A stretch of 64,000 nt of DNA, taken from positions 3,443,001-3,507,000 of the forward strand of contig NZ_CP041637.1 in NCBI RefSeq assembly GCF_007197735.1. Reading direction: 5' to 3'. A program made the position numbers and the translations under genes. The notes under the pieces are model-generated. The model searched no databases, was not told the origin of the DNA, and saw only the letters and a list, made by a program, of their open reading frames with translations. Of this stretch, positions 8,952-17,819 are shown one piece after another; position 1 is the first letter of the stretch; the number at the start of each line of letters is the position of its first letter. The DNA is from Formosa sediminum. GTDB lineage: Bacteria > Bacteroidota > Bacteroidia > Flavobacteriales > Flavobacteriaceae.

Positions 8952-9107
8952 TCAATGTAACATACAATCCAGTTTTTTTTGTGTTTGAAATTTCTCAAAA
9001 TATGGTTGCATTTCCTCTAAATCGTGTTTTAAACGAAGTCCATTAACAGTCACATTTTTATGCACCCACTCATTTAATTGTAATATATATTGATTTACAT
9101 TAAACAT
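8952..9107 (-). pseudogene. internal fragment of a umuC-like Y-family polymerase gene
   Basis: A 51-codon frame whose product reads LNEWVHKNVTVNGLRLKHDLE. This aligns with the intact UmuC at 54238-55497 (DDWVRKHMSVIGLRLKHDLE), with GLRLKHDLE identical. Neither the N-terminal catalytic palm nor the C-terminal little finger is present, so it is a broken, short remnant. It marks decayed mobile-element DNA to the right of the LytTR gene. Confidence 0.7.
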
Positions 9108-9252
9108 ATTTAATACTCAAACATTTAGCAAATTTTATATAAACACACCTCTACCTTTATCACCCTCTATAAAAACCCTTTTAAATGAATTTATACACTT
9201 TTCTTCTGTATCTATAAAACTGTACATAATTTTTAGTACTACTATAGCTAGA

Positions 9253-9315
9253 GATTTACTTATTATATCCTGAGCGTTTTACTTTTTTGTTGATTATACA
9301 GTTTTAAATATTTTG
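9253..9315. repeat. deleted copy of the sequence upstream of ssb (see 63761-63921)
   Basis: Positions 9253-9291 match 63761-63799 with one mismatch in 39, including GATTTACTTATTATATCC. The next bases (9281-9315, TTGTTGATTATACAG then TTTAAATATTTTG) match 63886-63921. The roughly 95 bases between these two parts at 63.8 kb are missing here, as expected from recombination between the TTTTTTGTT runs. It is a relic of the same element family. Confidence 0.75.
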
Positions 9316-9502
9316 CTATCAAAATAAAAGGAAGTAATTGTGAGGGTTTGGGTATAAGTCTAAAGTCTTTTGTGAGGTACAAATACATTGGAAGAGGTAC
9401 CAAATGAATAACGGAATTCCGATTTGGCAAACCCTATATACAATTTTCATTCTTTAGTGTAGAGTTTTTCCTAGCGCAGCAGTAAAGGTAAACGCAATGG
9501 AA

Positions 9503-9568
9503 AGCTAAAATTGGGGATTTCAAGATTATTTTAGGTAGCGCATTTCACGAAATGTATGGAAATGGGCT
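9503..9568. repeat. diverged repeat, left copy (see 17581-17670)
   Basis: AGCTAAAATTGGGGATTT then CAAGATTATTTTAGGTA matches 17581-17619 apart from a four-base insertion and two substitutions, followed by a looser match around TTTCACGAAATG and GGAAATG. The two copies bracket the iron-uptake locus. Confidence 0.6.
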
Positions 9569-9770
9569 GAGTGGATTATGAAAACTATTTTTATAACAGG
9601 ATGATAAGCAATCACAATAATAAGTCGGTAGACTGAAATAGTGTTTAATTAATCACCTTTTTCTTATGAATAAACGTACAAGTAAAATGGATGACAGAAT
9701 CCTTAAAGTTATTATCAAAATTATTATGACTAAAAAACAATACGATAACTATTATTATCACACAAACAAT

Positions 9771-9801
9771 AACCCTATAAATATCAAATATTTATAGGGT
9801 T
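9771..9801 (-). terminator. terminator hairpin of the iron-uptake operon
   Basis: Perfect 14-bp inverted repeat AACCCTATAAATAT with a three-base loop, 92 bases after the DUF4374 gene stop on the minus strand. No long T run follows on that strand, so termination strength is uncertain. Confidence 0.55.
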
Positions 9802-9892
9802 ACGAAAGGAACTATTAATTACCAATTCAAAATAATTCTAATATATACAAAACATACTAATTACATTTTTGAACCGTTATTTAATTATACCT

Positions 9893-11140
9893 TTAATTTG
9901 CTGGGTCTAGTTTATTAATAGCTGTGATAACACCCCCTTCTACTTCCAGACCTTGAGTTGCTGTAGCAGAGGCAACATCTATAACATAAACAAAACTTCC
10001 TGTACTTGTTGTAATACCAACGTAAGCCTTATCACCAGTCTCAGAGACATAATTCCCTCTAAATGGGACATTCACTATATCTTCTACATTTGGTATTCCT
10101 GTAACCATAGTTAGTGTATTTGTGTACACATTCATAATAGCAAATTCTTTACCCGTTGTATATGCACCCTTTTCAGACACATTTTGTAGGTTAAGTAACA
10201 AATTACCATTACCTAAATACATTTGAGTGGTTGCGTATTTACCATTTGTAGCCTCTTCAATATTAAAATAATAAGAATCAAACTCTGTTGTACCACTTTT
10301 AATTCTTGTTATTGCTGAAGGTTTGGTAGATACAAATTCACCATTATTAGTAGCAATTGAGGAAGATACAGCATAAGTGTCTCCTAATTCATCAACAGCT
10401 AATCCACTATTAAAATAACGCCCAATAAAACTTGTACGGTCATCTTGAATAGTTTTTACATATTCCATTTCAGGGTAAGAGAACACTGCAATATTTGCTT
10501 CGTCTGGATATAAAGTACCGTTCGAATCATCTCCTGTTCCTTTTAGAGTATAATATGGTAAGTATATATTGTTACCAACTTGAGTAATCCATGTAAAAAA
10601 GGCGAGCTCACCATTTTCTTTAGCGGCCAATTCTTGTGTGTTAATTTGACCTTCGGCAACAAATTGAGAAATTTCGGTATCTAAACTATACCAATATGCA
10701 GTAGGATCATCGGCACTTCTTGATATTTTCATTAAAAGAATATCATCATCAACAGGTTCGAAAGCTTGAACTGTTTCCGATTGAAAATCTGATAATTTAT
10801 CTAAAGAACCTGTATTGTTTAATTCATAGGTTGTTACAGCTCCAGGGTTACCTTGCCCGTAAAGCATACTAAAAAACTTATTATTACTCGTAACATAATA
10901 TCTATACGTTCCGTCTTGTTCTAAACCATTTCCGACAGTACTAATAATCCCTTGACTTAAATCATCTGTGGTTAAAATATAATCTGCAACACCTTCTGAA
11001 GCCGTTGGTGTAGCAGTAATTATGTATTTGGCCTCGGCACTTTCAGGGACTTCTACTTCAGTTGAGCTATCGTCATCACTACATGATGCAAATAGTGCCA
11101 TTCCTGCAAATAAACCTAAAAGTAAATGCTTGTTTTTCAT
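9893..11140 (-). CDS. DUF4374 surface lipoprotein, XusB-like siderophore-binding protein
   Basis: 415 residues with a lipobox (ALFASC) followed by an acidic stretch SDDDSS, typical of lipoprotein export to the cell surface in Bacteroidota. The rest reads as a beta-propeller and matches the DUF4374 pattern (GLEQDGTYRYYVTSNNKFF, PAITRIKSGTTEF). In Bacteroides the DUF4374 protein XusB binds ferric enterobactin together with the TonB receptor XusA and the PepSY protein XusC. Here the same three families are adjacent: the receptor is 95 bases upstream and the PepSY gene precedes it. The ligand is not known. Confidence 0.7.
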   Translation of the reverse strand: MKNKHLLLGLFAGMALFASCSDDDSSTEVEVPESAEAKYIITATPTASEGVADYILTTDDLSQGIISTVGNGLEQDGTYRYYVTSNNKFFSMLYGQGNPGAVTTYELNNTGSLDKLSDFQSETVQAFEPVDDDILLMKISRSADDPTAYWYSLDTEISQFVAEGQINTQELAAKENGELAFFTWITQVGNNIYLPYYTLKGTGDDSNGTLYPDEANIAVFSYPEMEYVKTIQDDRTSFIGRYFNSGLAVDELGDTYAVSSSIATNNGEFVSTKPSAITRIKSGTTEFDSYYFNIEEATNGKYATTQMYLGNGNLLLNLQNVSEKGAYTTGKEFAIMNVYTNTLTMVTGIPNVEDIVNVPFRGNYVSETGDKAYVGITTSTGSFVYVIDVASATATQGLEVEGGVITAINKLDPAN

Positions 11141-11235
11141 TGTAAATAATTTAATAATTTATAATTGTTGTATATAATTGATATTTAGCTTTAGAATGAT
11201 AGTATATTATCGCTAAGGCTTTTTAAGGTTAATCG

Positions 11236-13608
11236 TTAAAGAAATGTGTATTTTAGTTTTCCTGTAAAACTCCGTCCTGGCTTTTGCAGACTAAAATTAT
11301 CGTATAGCGTTTCATCAAGTAGATTTCTGCATTCTAGAGTAAATTGCAGTTTTTCATTGAAGAAAAAAGTCGATGTTATATCATGTGAAATCTGATCTGG
11401 AATGTCCAATTTACTAGAATCACTTCCTAAACTTGGCCAGTATAAATAAAACGCATGTACATACAACAGATTGTAACCTACATTTAACTGTCTATTTTTT
11501 TTGCCAATATTTGGGAAATTGTAACTTACATCTGCGTTACCATATAAATAAGGCATATTGGGTATTCTATCTTTGTATACAATACTTTCAACAGTTTGAC
11601 CTTCTTCATATTTAGTATTGTTACGTAAGTTTTGATAGGTTAGATTCGCCCCCATCATTAATCGGTTATCCAACGCGTACCTCACTTCGGCCTCTATACC
11701 AGCGCTGGTGACAGCACCCAAATTATCCATAGTGGTAGTCGCTTGATTTGGACTAAATTTTTCGCGAATAAAGTCTGTTGTATTGCGATAAAAACCACTT
11801 GTATTAATTGTAAACTGATGCCTTTTATTAACGTAAAACCAATAACTAAGCCCCAAATTATAATTGCTACTATTTTCAGGTTTTAAATCTTTATTACCTT
11901 CTAAATTTATTTCATCACCAAAAATTTCGTTGGCTTCTGGCAGACGATAACTTTCTTCGAAGGACGCCTTAACTTGAAGGTTTTCGTTAATAAAATGAGT
12001 TAAGGCTAGACCATAACCTGTAGCATTAAATTTGTCTGTGTAATCTCTATATGCCACATCTCCATAATTCCCTGTAGGGTTATAGGCATCGGCGAAGGTG
12101 TTTTTCTGAAAATATTGCTTTAAAAAAATGGAGGCATTCCAATTATCACGCTTATAATCGAAGCCTAAACCTGTTATATTTTTTTTATTCTTTTTAGGTT
12201 GTTCGTAAATTTCACTATCTGGATTTAATTCATTTTGTCCAACTCTATCGAAAGTATTATAGGTATTACTCAATACAATATTACTGTGATCGTTAATTTT
12301 ATAACTTAAATTAGCTGTAGATATACCTGCGTTATTTTTGTATTTATATAAGGAGTAAGAACGCTCTCCTCCTGGCCCATCATACTCTTTATAATCCCCA
12401 AACCAATTATATCGCCGATTCACCGTATCTATATTTTTTTCTTGACCTAAATTAATATTCGCATTAAATTTTAAATCTAAATCCTTGATTATAAAGTCGT
12501 CTTTCTTATACTTTAAACTTGGCATTATAATATTACCACGGGTATGCCATTTTCCGAAGACACTAACAATTCTAGCACCTGTTTGTATTTCTTTATAGTT
12601 TTGTCCTAATGTGATTCCAAATAAGAGTTCGTCTGCAAATTTTTTACCAACTACCCCGGTATTAACTATAACAGTCTCGTTGTGGTAAGTATCATGAAAT
12701 CGTTCGACAGTCTGATCTGGAAAATACTCCCCAGTATTTAAATCTGCGACATCGACATTAACCTTATAATTATTATCGGAATAATTTTGAAATGCGTTTA
12801 CTTGCGCAACAAATCCAGATTTTGCAACATAAATTGCATTTACAGTAGAGCGATGGGTATTAAAAGAACCGTAAGAATATGAGGCCTCTAAATGACTTTT
12901 TTTATACGTATTTGTTATAATATTAACGGCTCCTCCTAAAGCATCCGCTCCAAGACCTACGGGTACAACGCCTTTATAAACCTCGATCCGTTCTGCCATA
13001 TTAACTGGAATATTATTGATTTGGAATGAGGATCCGAAATTATCCATTGGCACTCCATCAATAAAGAAACGTACTTGGTTCCCTTTAAAACCATTTAGAG
13101 AAAAACTCATTTGCGACCCTACACCACCACTTTCGCGAATACGAACTCCAGAAACACGGTCTAGTGCATGTGCCAAGTCTAAAGATGTATTATGTAGTTT
13201 TTCGGCATCTACAACGCTTACATTAAATGCTCTTTCTTTTACTTTTTGGATCTGACTCTTTCCTGTAACTAGAACCTCATCCAACTCGGTATTTGTCGGA
13301 TTTAAAACTAATGAAAAACTTTTGTTTGCTCCAGACTTTATATTAAATGGGATTTGCTTAGTCTCAAAGCCTAGGTATGATATGACTAGCGTGTAGTCTC
13401 CGTTGTAATTTCCTAAAAAAGAAAATGTCCCACTATGGTCTGTCACCACACCTTGATTGGTTTCTTTAATTATAACAGTAGCACCTAAAATGTCTTTATT
13501 AGTGTCATCTTTAACAACACCAGTAATCTTACTTTGAGTAGACTGTGCCATGCAAAAAAGAGAACACAAACAGAAGTAAAAAGCAAGAAATTTGTTTTGA
13601 ATTTGCAT
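11236..13608 (-). CDS. TonB-dependent receptor, XusA-like
   Basis: 790 residues: signal peptide (to about 22), a carboxypeptidase-like regulatory domain (about 25-110, ITGVVKDDTNKDILGATVII), plug domain (about 115-235, GVGSQMSFSLNGF and IEVYKGVVPVGLGADALGGAVNI), then a 22-strand barrel ending in GKLKYTFL. It imports a ferric siderophore or similar ligand across the outer membrane using TonB energy. A -7 box CAAACTTA (read on the minus strand as TAAGTTTG) lies at 13654-13661 and a regulatory box at 13706-13733. Confidence 0.88.
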   Translation of the reverse strand: MQIQNKFLAFYFCLCSLFCMAQSTQSKITGVVKDDTNKDILGATVIIKETNQGVVTDHSGTFSFLGNYNGDYTLVISYLGFETKQIPFNIKSGANKSFSLVLNPTNTELDEVLVTGKSQIQKVKERAFNVSVVDAEKLHNTSLDLAHALDRVSGVRIRESGGVGSQMSFSLNGFKGNQVRFFIDGVPMDNFGSSFQINNIPVNMAERIEVYKGVVPVGLGADALGGAVNIITNTYKKSHLEASYSYGSFNTHRSTVNAIYVAKSGFVAQVNAFQNYSDNNYKVNVDVADLNTGEYFPDQTVERFHDTYHNETVIVNTGVVGKKFADELLFGITLGQNYKEIQTGARIVSVFGKWHTRGNIIMPSLKYKKDDFIIKDLDLKFNANINLGQEKNIDTVNRRYNWFGDYKEYDGPGGERSYSLYKYKNNAGISTANLSYKINDHSNIVLSNTYNTFDRVGQNELNPDSEIYEQPKKNKKNITGLGFDYKRDNWNASIFLKQYFQKNTFADAYNPTGNYGDVAYRDYTDKFNATGYGLALTHFINENLQVKASFEESYRLPEANEIFGDEINLEGNKDLKPENSSNYNLGLSYWFYVNKRHQFTINTSGFYRNTTDFIREKFSPNQATTTMDNLGAVTSAGIEAEVRYALDNRLMMGANLTYQNLRNNTKYEEGQTVESIVYKDRIPNMPYLYGNADVSYNFPNIGKKNRQLNVGYNLLYVHAFYLYWPSLGSDSSKLDIPDQISHDITSTFFFNEKLQFTLECRNLLDETLYDNFSLQKPGRSFTGKLKYTFL

Positions 13609-13653
13609 CTTAAAATTTAATTATTTTTAATTAGTCTAAATACTAATAAAATG

Positions 13654-13661
13654 CAAACTTA
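13654..13661 (-). promoter_or_regulatory. -7 promoter element of the receptor/DUF4374 operon
   Basis: On the minus strand this reads TAAGTTTG, a perfect match to the Bacteroidota TAnnTTTG consensus, 46 bases before the receptor ATG. No good TTTG is seen 19 bases further upstream, which fits a promoter needing an activator bound at 13706-13733. Confidence 0.55.
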
Positions 13662-13705
13662 TGTTTTAGAAGGGTCTACAAGCATACGCAATACGGATAA
13701 AAACC

Positions 13706-13733
13706 TACGTGAAACGGAATGAATTAGTCGCGA
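13706..13733. promoter_or_regulatory. candidate AraC-regulator box upstream of the TonB receptor
   Basis: 28 bases beginning TACGTGAAACGGAAT and ending CGCGA are identical in 24 positions to 16353-16380, in front of the other operon and the AraC gene. It lies just upstream of where the -33 element of the receptor promoter would be, a usual activator position. Confidence 0.6.
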
Positions 13734-13845
13734 TGTTTCACTAATAAAAATAACTTACTTAACACTAAAACCAATAATTTCAGAGCGAACTTGATCACAT
13801 TAAAATTACACACATAAATTAGCTAATTATATTTCAGACTTTTAA

Positions 13846-15438
13846 TTATGATTTAACAACTTCAGATATTGAGTCTGATTTCTTTTTTAATTTATATACT
13901 ACTGCAAGTGCGGTTATTGAAAGTAAAATCCAAAAAAAATCCATTACAAAAATTTGTGAATACCCTTTTTGCCACGTGACCCACAACCAGTTTCCAGAAA
14001 CAATACCATTAGCCACAGGAACTAAAAACCCTAAAATACTCCCTAATATTAAGGACATCTTATTGGTAAAGTAATTGTCTTTCTTCATTATAAAAATGGT
14101 ACTCAAAATTAGCCAACCATAGAAGAAAACATTATATATTAATACTTTTTTTCCGCCTTCAAAATAATCTCCAAAACACTTTACAACTATAAATATTAAA
14201 GCTGTCATAGGATAGATACTTAAACAAATTGCCATATAGATGCGGACTAACCAAGTGTTAAATTTTTGTTTATACACTGGAACATTTTTCTTATCGCGAG
14301 CGACTAGCCAAATTAAAACTCCTGAGAGAATTACAAAGCAGGTAATAAGACCAAGCACAAAGTTAATGAGCTTCATCCCGTAGCCACCGTAATCGCCAAA
14401 ATGCAAGCGTTTTAAAATATTTGTAGAACCTTCTATATAAGATGTTTTTGCATATGGATCTTTCTCGTCTACAATATTGCCATCCCTAGCATTAAAGGTT
14501 AAATAGCCTCCAGTTAAAAGTTTATCGTTATAAAACGGAGCACCTTCTACTTTTACATGCATATTTTTATCTCCATAATTAAAAATCTGAAGACCGTTAA
14601 TCTTAATATTGGGCCACTTCGCTTTAGTTTTTGCTACAAAATCGTTAAAAGATACAGTTGTATCTAATGCTTCACCTTTTAATTTATATTCTATATTCTT
14701 TTCCACACTTACCGCCTGTTTAAAATCTTTAGCATCGTTTTTAAACAAAATAGATTCTATAGGCGGAAGCATAATACTATATCCAATAATTAAATATGCC
14801 CCAGTGACGGCGAACATAAACTGAAACGGTAGACCTATAACACCTAATGATACATGTGCATCCGTCCAAATGGTTTTCCATTTGGTATTGGGTCTAAATA
14901 CATAAAAACTAGATACCATTTTTTTCCAATGTACTATTACTCCTGTAAGGATGGCGAAAAGGAAGAAAAAGGCTACCAATCCAGCCAATAAATAACCAGA
15001 TTGCCCAATTAGATTTAGTTGTGCAAAAAAATGTAGTCTGTAGAAAAATTCTCCCAACGTATAAGAATCTGCATATCTTTCGGTTTTATAGGAAGAAAGA
15101 TTGGTTACAAAAAAATTCCGTCGACCTCTCCTTTTAGTGACTTTCATATTTTTTGGAGGCGATATTAATGTCGAAGCCAACTGCCCTTCAATACGCTGAT
15201 TAAACGATATATCTCTATTAGTGAGTTCATGATCTTGTTCTAGCGATTTTAATACGCTATTAAAATCTACCTCACTAAAATAATTCTCTGTGACCGGTTC
15301 GTTGCGTTCCCAAGCGATAATTTCATCCCTTAAAAAAGAGATAGATCCTGTAAAAAAAATAACATACAACGCGGCACTGATAATAATACCACTAATAGTA
15401 TGCGTATGAAACATAATATTATATACTCGTTTAGACAT
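13846..15438 (-). CDS. PepSY-associated membrane protein, XusC/PiuB-like
   Basis: 530 residues with the PepSY_TM layout: helix near 10-30, periplasmic PepSY domain, helices at about 155-180 and 205-225, second PepSY-like region (KPWNIKINGLQI type) and further helices at about 370-390 and in the last 120 residues. Family members such as PiuB, FoxB and XusC are thought to reduce or process iron-siderophores in the periplasm. Starts 12 bases after the small upstream membrane gene, and is the last gene of that three-gene run. Confidence 0.8.
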   Translation of the reverse strand: MSKRVYNIMFHTHTISGIIISAALYVIFFTGSISFLRDEIIAWERNEPVTENYFSEVDFNSVLKSLEQDHELTNRDISFNQRIEGQLASTLISPPKNMKVTKRRGRRNFFVTNLSSYKTERYADSYTLGEFFYRLHFFAQLNLIGQSGYLLAGLVAFFFLFAILTGVIVHWKKMVSSFYVFRPNTKWKTIWTDAHVSLGVIGLPFQFMFAVTGAYLIIGYSIMLPPIESILFKNDAKDFKQAVSVEKNIEYKLKGEALDTTVSFNDFVAKTKAKWPNIKINGLQIFNYGDKNMHVKVEGAPFYNDKLLTGGYLTFNARDGNIVDEKDPYAKTSYIEGSTNILKRLHFGDYGGYGMKLINFVLGLITCFVILSGVLIWLVARDKKNVPVYKQKFNTWLVRIYMAICLSIYPMTALIFIVVKCFGDYFEGGKKVLIYNVFFYGWLILSTIFIMKKDNYFTNKMSLILGSILGFLVPVANGIVSGNWLWVTWQKGYSQIFVMDFFWILLSITALAVVYKLKKKSDSISEVVKS

Positions 15439-15450
15439 AAAGACTATTCG

Positions 15451-15741
15451 TTAAAAAATAAAAGGTTGTTTATAATGGATAAGTGCAAAAAAAACAAGAC
15501 TTATAAGCACATAAATGCCCCATATTTTTAATCCGTTTTTTGCTAAAAAAGAAATAATAAGTAGAACCACCCACAAGATGAAACCGGCATAACGCACCGT
15601 TATCAAAGCATTAGACGCATCCCAATACACGATTAAGAACATGTGAAATACTTCTGTTAGTAAATAACCTCCAAAAACACCTGCAGTTATTTTAATAACA
15701 CGTTGTAACGGAGAAGATAAATGTTTTTTATTAGCTGGCAT
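15451..15741 (-). CDS. small membrane protein of iron-uptake operons (DUF3649-like)
   Basis: 96 residues with three predicted helices (about 15-35, 42-62, 68-90). The motif GVFGGYLLTEVF in the first helix resembles DUF3649 iron-uptake membrane proteins, which in proteobacteria sit beside PepSY and DUF3325 genes exactly as here. Role unknown, possibly a partner of the PepSY protein. Family call is from pattern and context. Confidence 0.55.
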   Translation of the reverse strand: MPANKKHLSSPLQRVIKITAGVFGGYLLTEVFHMFLIVYWDASNALITVRYAGFILWVVLLIISFLAKNGLKIWGIYVLISLVFFALIHYKQPFIF

Positions 15742-15747
15742 ACGTTA

Positions 15748-16104
15748 TTAAGTAAGGTAAATTTCAATTCCAAGGGAAAGCATTGTAATTAATACTATAG
15801 TAGATAGTTTAAAAAAACGAAGAGGAGCTACCAAAACAATTAAGCTACCAAGGGTCATTAAAATCATTAGAAAAGAGAAAGCACCTGCACCGATACCTAA
15901 ATCAGCTATACAAATAAGCAAACTAACGAGTAGTAAAAATACAGCACAATATTTACTAATTTTATCATTTTCGTTTATTCGCTTTTGTAATTGGAGTTCG
16001 AATTGTAATGGAGCTCGCTTACTTGTGCTATACAACATATAAAAACCAAAAAGAGAAAAACTTGAAGCTAAAGTGACCATAGAATCTTTAAAAATTGATG
16101 ACAT
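15748..16104 (-). CDS. small membrane protein of iron-uptake operons (DUF3325-like)
   Basis: 118 residues, four helices with a basic loop (STSKRAPLQFELQLQKRINENDK) after the first. The LYSTSKRAP region, length and position upstream of DUF3649-like and PepSY genes point to the DUF3325 group. Six bases separate it from the next gene. It is the first gene of the operon whose control region (16105-16500) is shared with the divergent AraC regulator. Confidence 0.55.
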   Translation of the reverse strand: MSSIFKDSMVTLASSFSLFGFYMLYSTSKRAPLQFELQLQKRINENDKISKYCAVFLLLVSLLICIADLGIGAGAFSFLMILMTLGSLIVLVAPLRFFKLSTIVLITMLSLGIEIYLT

Positions 16105-16352
16105 GTATTTTTATTAAAACAGCTCTTATCTATGGAACTATCTAAAATTCTTAACAAAAACACATTCGTAAACGTTTTACATACACCCATTCTAAAACAC
16201 TTCATTTATTATTAGTTTACGTATTAAAATCAGTGCAAAGCAGTAAGCGCTTGTCTTATATATATTTTTTAAATTAGGTATTTACCTAATTAATTATATT
16301 AAGTCTAAATAAATATAAAATCAAAATTATTGCTTTTTGGAGCTGATTAATT

Positions 16353-16380
16353 TACGTAAAACGGAATAAATTATACGCGA
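16353..16380. promoter_or_regulatory. candidate AraC-regulator box in the divergent region
   Basis: Begins TACGTAAAACGGAAT and ends CGCGA; 24 of 28 bases match 13706-13733. It lies upstream of a minus-strand -7 match at 16322-16329 for the membrane-protein operon and about 70 bases upstream of the AraC promoter. The repeated AAACGG core suggests tandem half-sites for an AraC/PchR-type regulator. Confidence 0.6.
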
Positions 16381-16447
16381 AACGGAGCAATATAAGACTC
16401 TGATTAAAATAACCCATTTCGTTTATTTAGATTAAATACAAATAACA

Positions 16448-16455
16448 TACATTTG
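16448..16455 (+). promoter_or_regulatory. -7 promoter element of the AraC-family gene
   Basis: TACATTTG, a perfect TAnnTTTG match, 45 bases before the ATG at 16501. The -33 position is poorly conserved. An AAACGGAA copy immediately downstream (about 16469) overlaps the likely transcript start. Confidence 0.5.
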
Positions 16456-16500
16456 CTTAAACCACTGAAAACGGAATCTTAAAATGTGTAAAACAGCGTA

Positions 16501-17487
16501 ATGATAGATAGTGTAATAATTGAAAATAATAACGAAATCATTTTCGATAAAGCCCCAGATATTGCAAAAGTAGATGAATGTGGTACCCAAGATTTTTACA
16601 CCTCATTTATAGATAGAACGTATAACGGCTGGTATAAAGAGCAAATTTTCGATAACTTTAAAATTGGCTATGGCGCTTTATATGGAGCTGATAAAAAAAG
16701 AATCCGATTTAATTTTAATCAAGAAACCATTGGTTTGATTTTTATTCTGAAGGGCTCTTTGAGCATGAATATTAACAACGCTTTATACACTAATCACTTC
16801 GAGATCAACCAGCACAATATTTTTTATTATACGAGCGCAAACGATGCTATAGAAATAACAGATAATACTGTATCCATAGTACGTATAAATTTTAAGGTTG
16901 ATTTCTTTAATCAGTTTTTACCAGCCGATCATAAATTTGAAAATTTTAGAAAACAAATTAAACAACATAAAAATCGTACGCTGGAGAAACATAATTATCA
17001 GATAACCACACAAATGCATTTAATTATTGATAATATTCTACATTGCAAACGCAAAGGCTTTTACAGAAAAATTAGTATGAATGCTTTAGTCTTCGAACTG
17101 TTGCTACTGCAATTAGATATGTTTAATCAGGGTAGCAAAAAAGACACTCACATTTGTGATACAAAAAAAATTATTAAGGTTAAAGAATATTTAGACTACA
17201 ACTATACCCTACCCATGACTTTAGAGTTTTTATGTAAAAAATTCGGAACAAATGAATTCGCATTAAAAAAAGGATTCAAATCTACTTTTGGCAAAACTGT
17301 ATTTGGATATATATCGGACTTAAAAATGCACAAAGCCAGAAATTTATTAATGGAAAATAATATTTCAATTGGAGAGGTTTCTGAAATAATAGGTTATAAA
17401 AATGCACAACATTTTTCTACAGCTTTTAAAAAGAAATTTGGAATGACACCAAGTAAATGTAATTCTTTCACCCATAGAAAATTATAA
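16501..17487 (+). CDS. AraC-family transcriptional regulator, PchR-like
   Basis: 328 residues. The C-terminal double HTH (about 235-328) contains TLEFLCKKFGTNEFALKKGF and SIGEVSEIIGYKNAQHFSTAFKKKFGMTPSKC, matching AraC. The N-terminal sensing half resembles the PchR group that answers to siderophores. Divergent from the iron-uptake operon and close to two copies of a shared box, so it is the probable activator of both operons. Direct binding of the imported siderophore is an inference from PchR-like relatives. Confidence 0.8.
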   Translation: MIDSVIIENNNEIIFDKAPDIAKVDECGTQDFYTSFIDRTYNGWYKEQIFDNFKIGYGALYGADKKRIRFNFNQETIGLIFILKGSLSMNINNALYTNHFEINQHNIFYYTSANDAIEITDNTVSIVRINFKVDFFNQFLPADHKFENFRKQIKQHKNRTLEKHNYQITTQMHLIIDNILHCKRKGFYRKISMNALVFELLLLQLDMFNQGSKKDTHICDTKKIIKVKEYLDYNYTLPMTLEFLCKKFGTNEFALKKGFKSTFGKTVFGYISDLKMHKARNLLMENNISIGEVSEIIGYKNAQHFSTAFKKKFGMTPSKCNSFTHRKL

Positions 17488-17580
17488 ATATAATATTAAT
17501 TATTAAGAATATATCATACATATTTTTTGCACTTGTATTCATGTGATTTATTGTAGCAGTAGTATAGACAATTCAGTTAT

Positions 17581-17670
17581 AGCTAAAATTGTGGATTTTA
17601 TTCAAGATTATTTTGGGTAAGCTTCTGTTCCGAAATATAGTTTTTCATGAAATGAAGCGGAAATGTGCTT
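17581..17670. repeat. diverged repeat, right copy (see 9503-9568)
   Basis: AGCTAAAATTGTGGATTT, TATT, then CAAGATTATTTTGGGTA, followed by TTTCATGAAATG and GGAAATGTGCT, parallels 9503-9568 on the same strand. A third, weaker echo (CGAAATAGAGCTTTTCC, GCAAATGTGG) occurs at about 17850-17892. Confidence 0.6.
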
Positions 17671-17725
17671 ACCATTCATTAAAAGCGAATTATATATAAA
17701 TAAAGTAAGATGCGAAGCAATCGGT

Positions 17726-17819
17726 ACATTAAGGTTGTTCCAAAAATGGAGTTTGATTACTTCCCGATTATTCTCGGGAATTAGCAAGCAACAGCAATAG
17801 ACGACGGAAACCTTAATGT
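17726..17819. repeat. nested inverted repeats next to the integration site
   Basis: Outer 11-bp arms ACATTAAGGTT (17726-17736) and AACCTTAATGT (17809-17819) enclose a second perfect stem TTCCCGA/TCGGGAA (17761-17780). This could fold in single-stranded DNA or RNA. No coding frame or promoter is apparent. Confidence 0.5.

Larger units (their letters stand above)
9108..9892. other. gene-free stretch of decayed mobile-element DNA
   Basis: No supportable gene. It contains a copy of the region next to ssb (9253-9315), a hairpin built on CGGAATTCCG with CCAAAT/ATTTGG outer arms (9400-9427), a segment repeated at 17.6 kb (9503-9568), and a strong hairpin at 9771-9801. The composition and repeats suggest the remains of an older integrative element. 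Confidence 0.55.
16105..16500. other. divergent control region between the membrane-protein operon and the AraC gene
   Basis: Contains a minus-strand -7 match TAATTTTG (16322-16329), the 28-base box at 16353-16380, a plus-strand -7 match TACATTTG (16448-16455), and extra AAACGGA copies at 16383 and near 16469, the last one around the expected AraC transcript start, which would suit autorepression. Confidence 0.55.

Noticed and set aside
13016-13255. Open frame opposite to the TonB receptor gene
   Set aside because: Lies wholly inside the receptor plug-domain coding region and has no independent signal.
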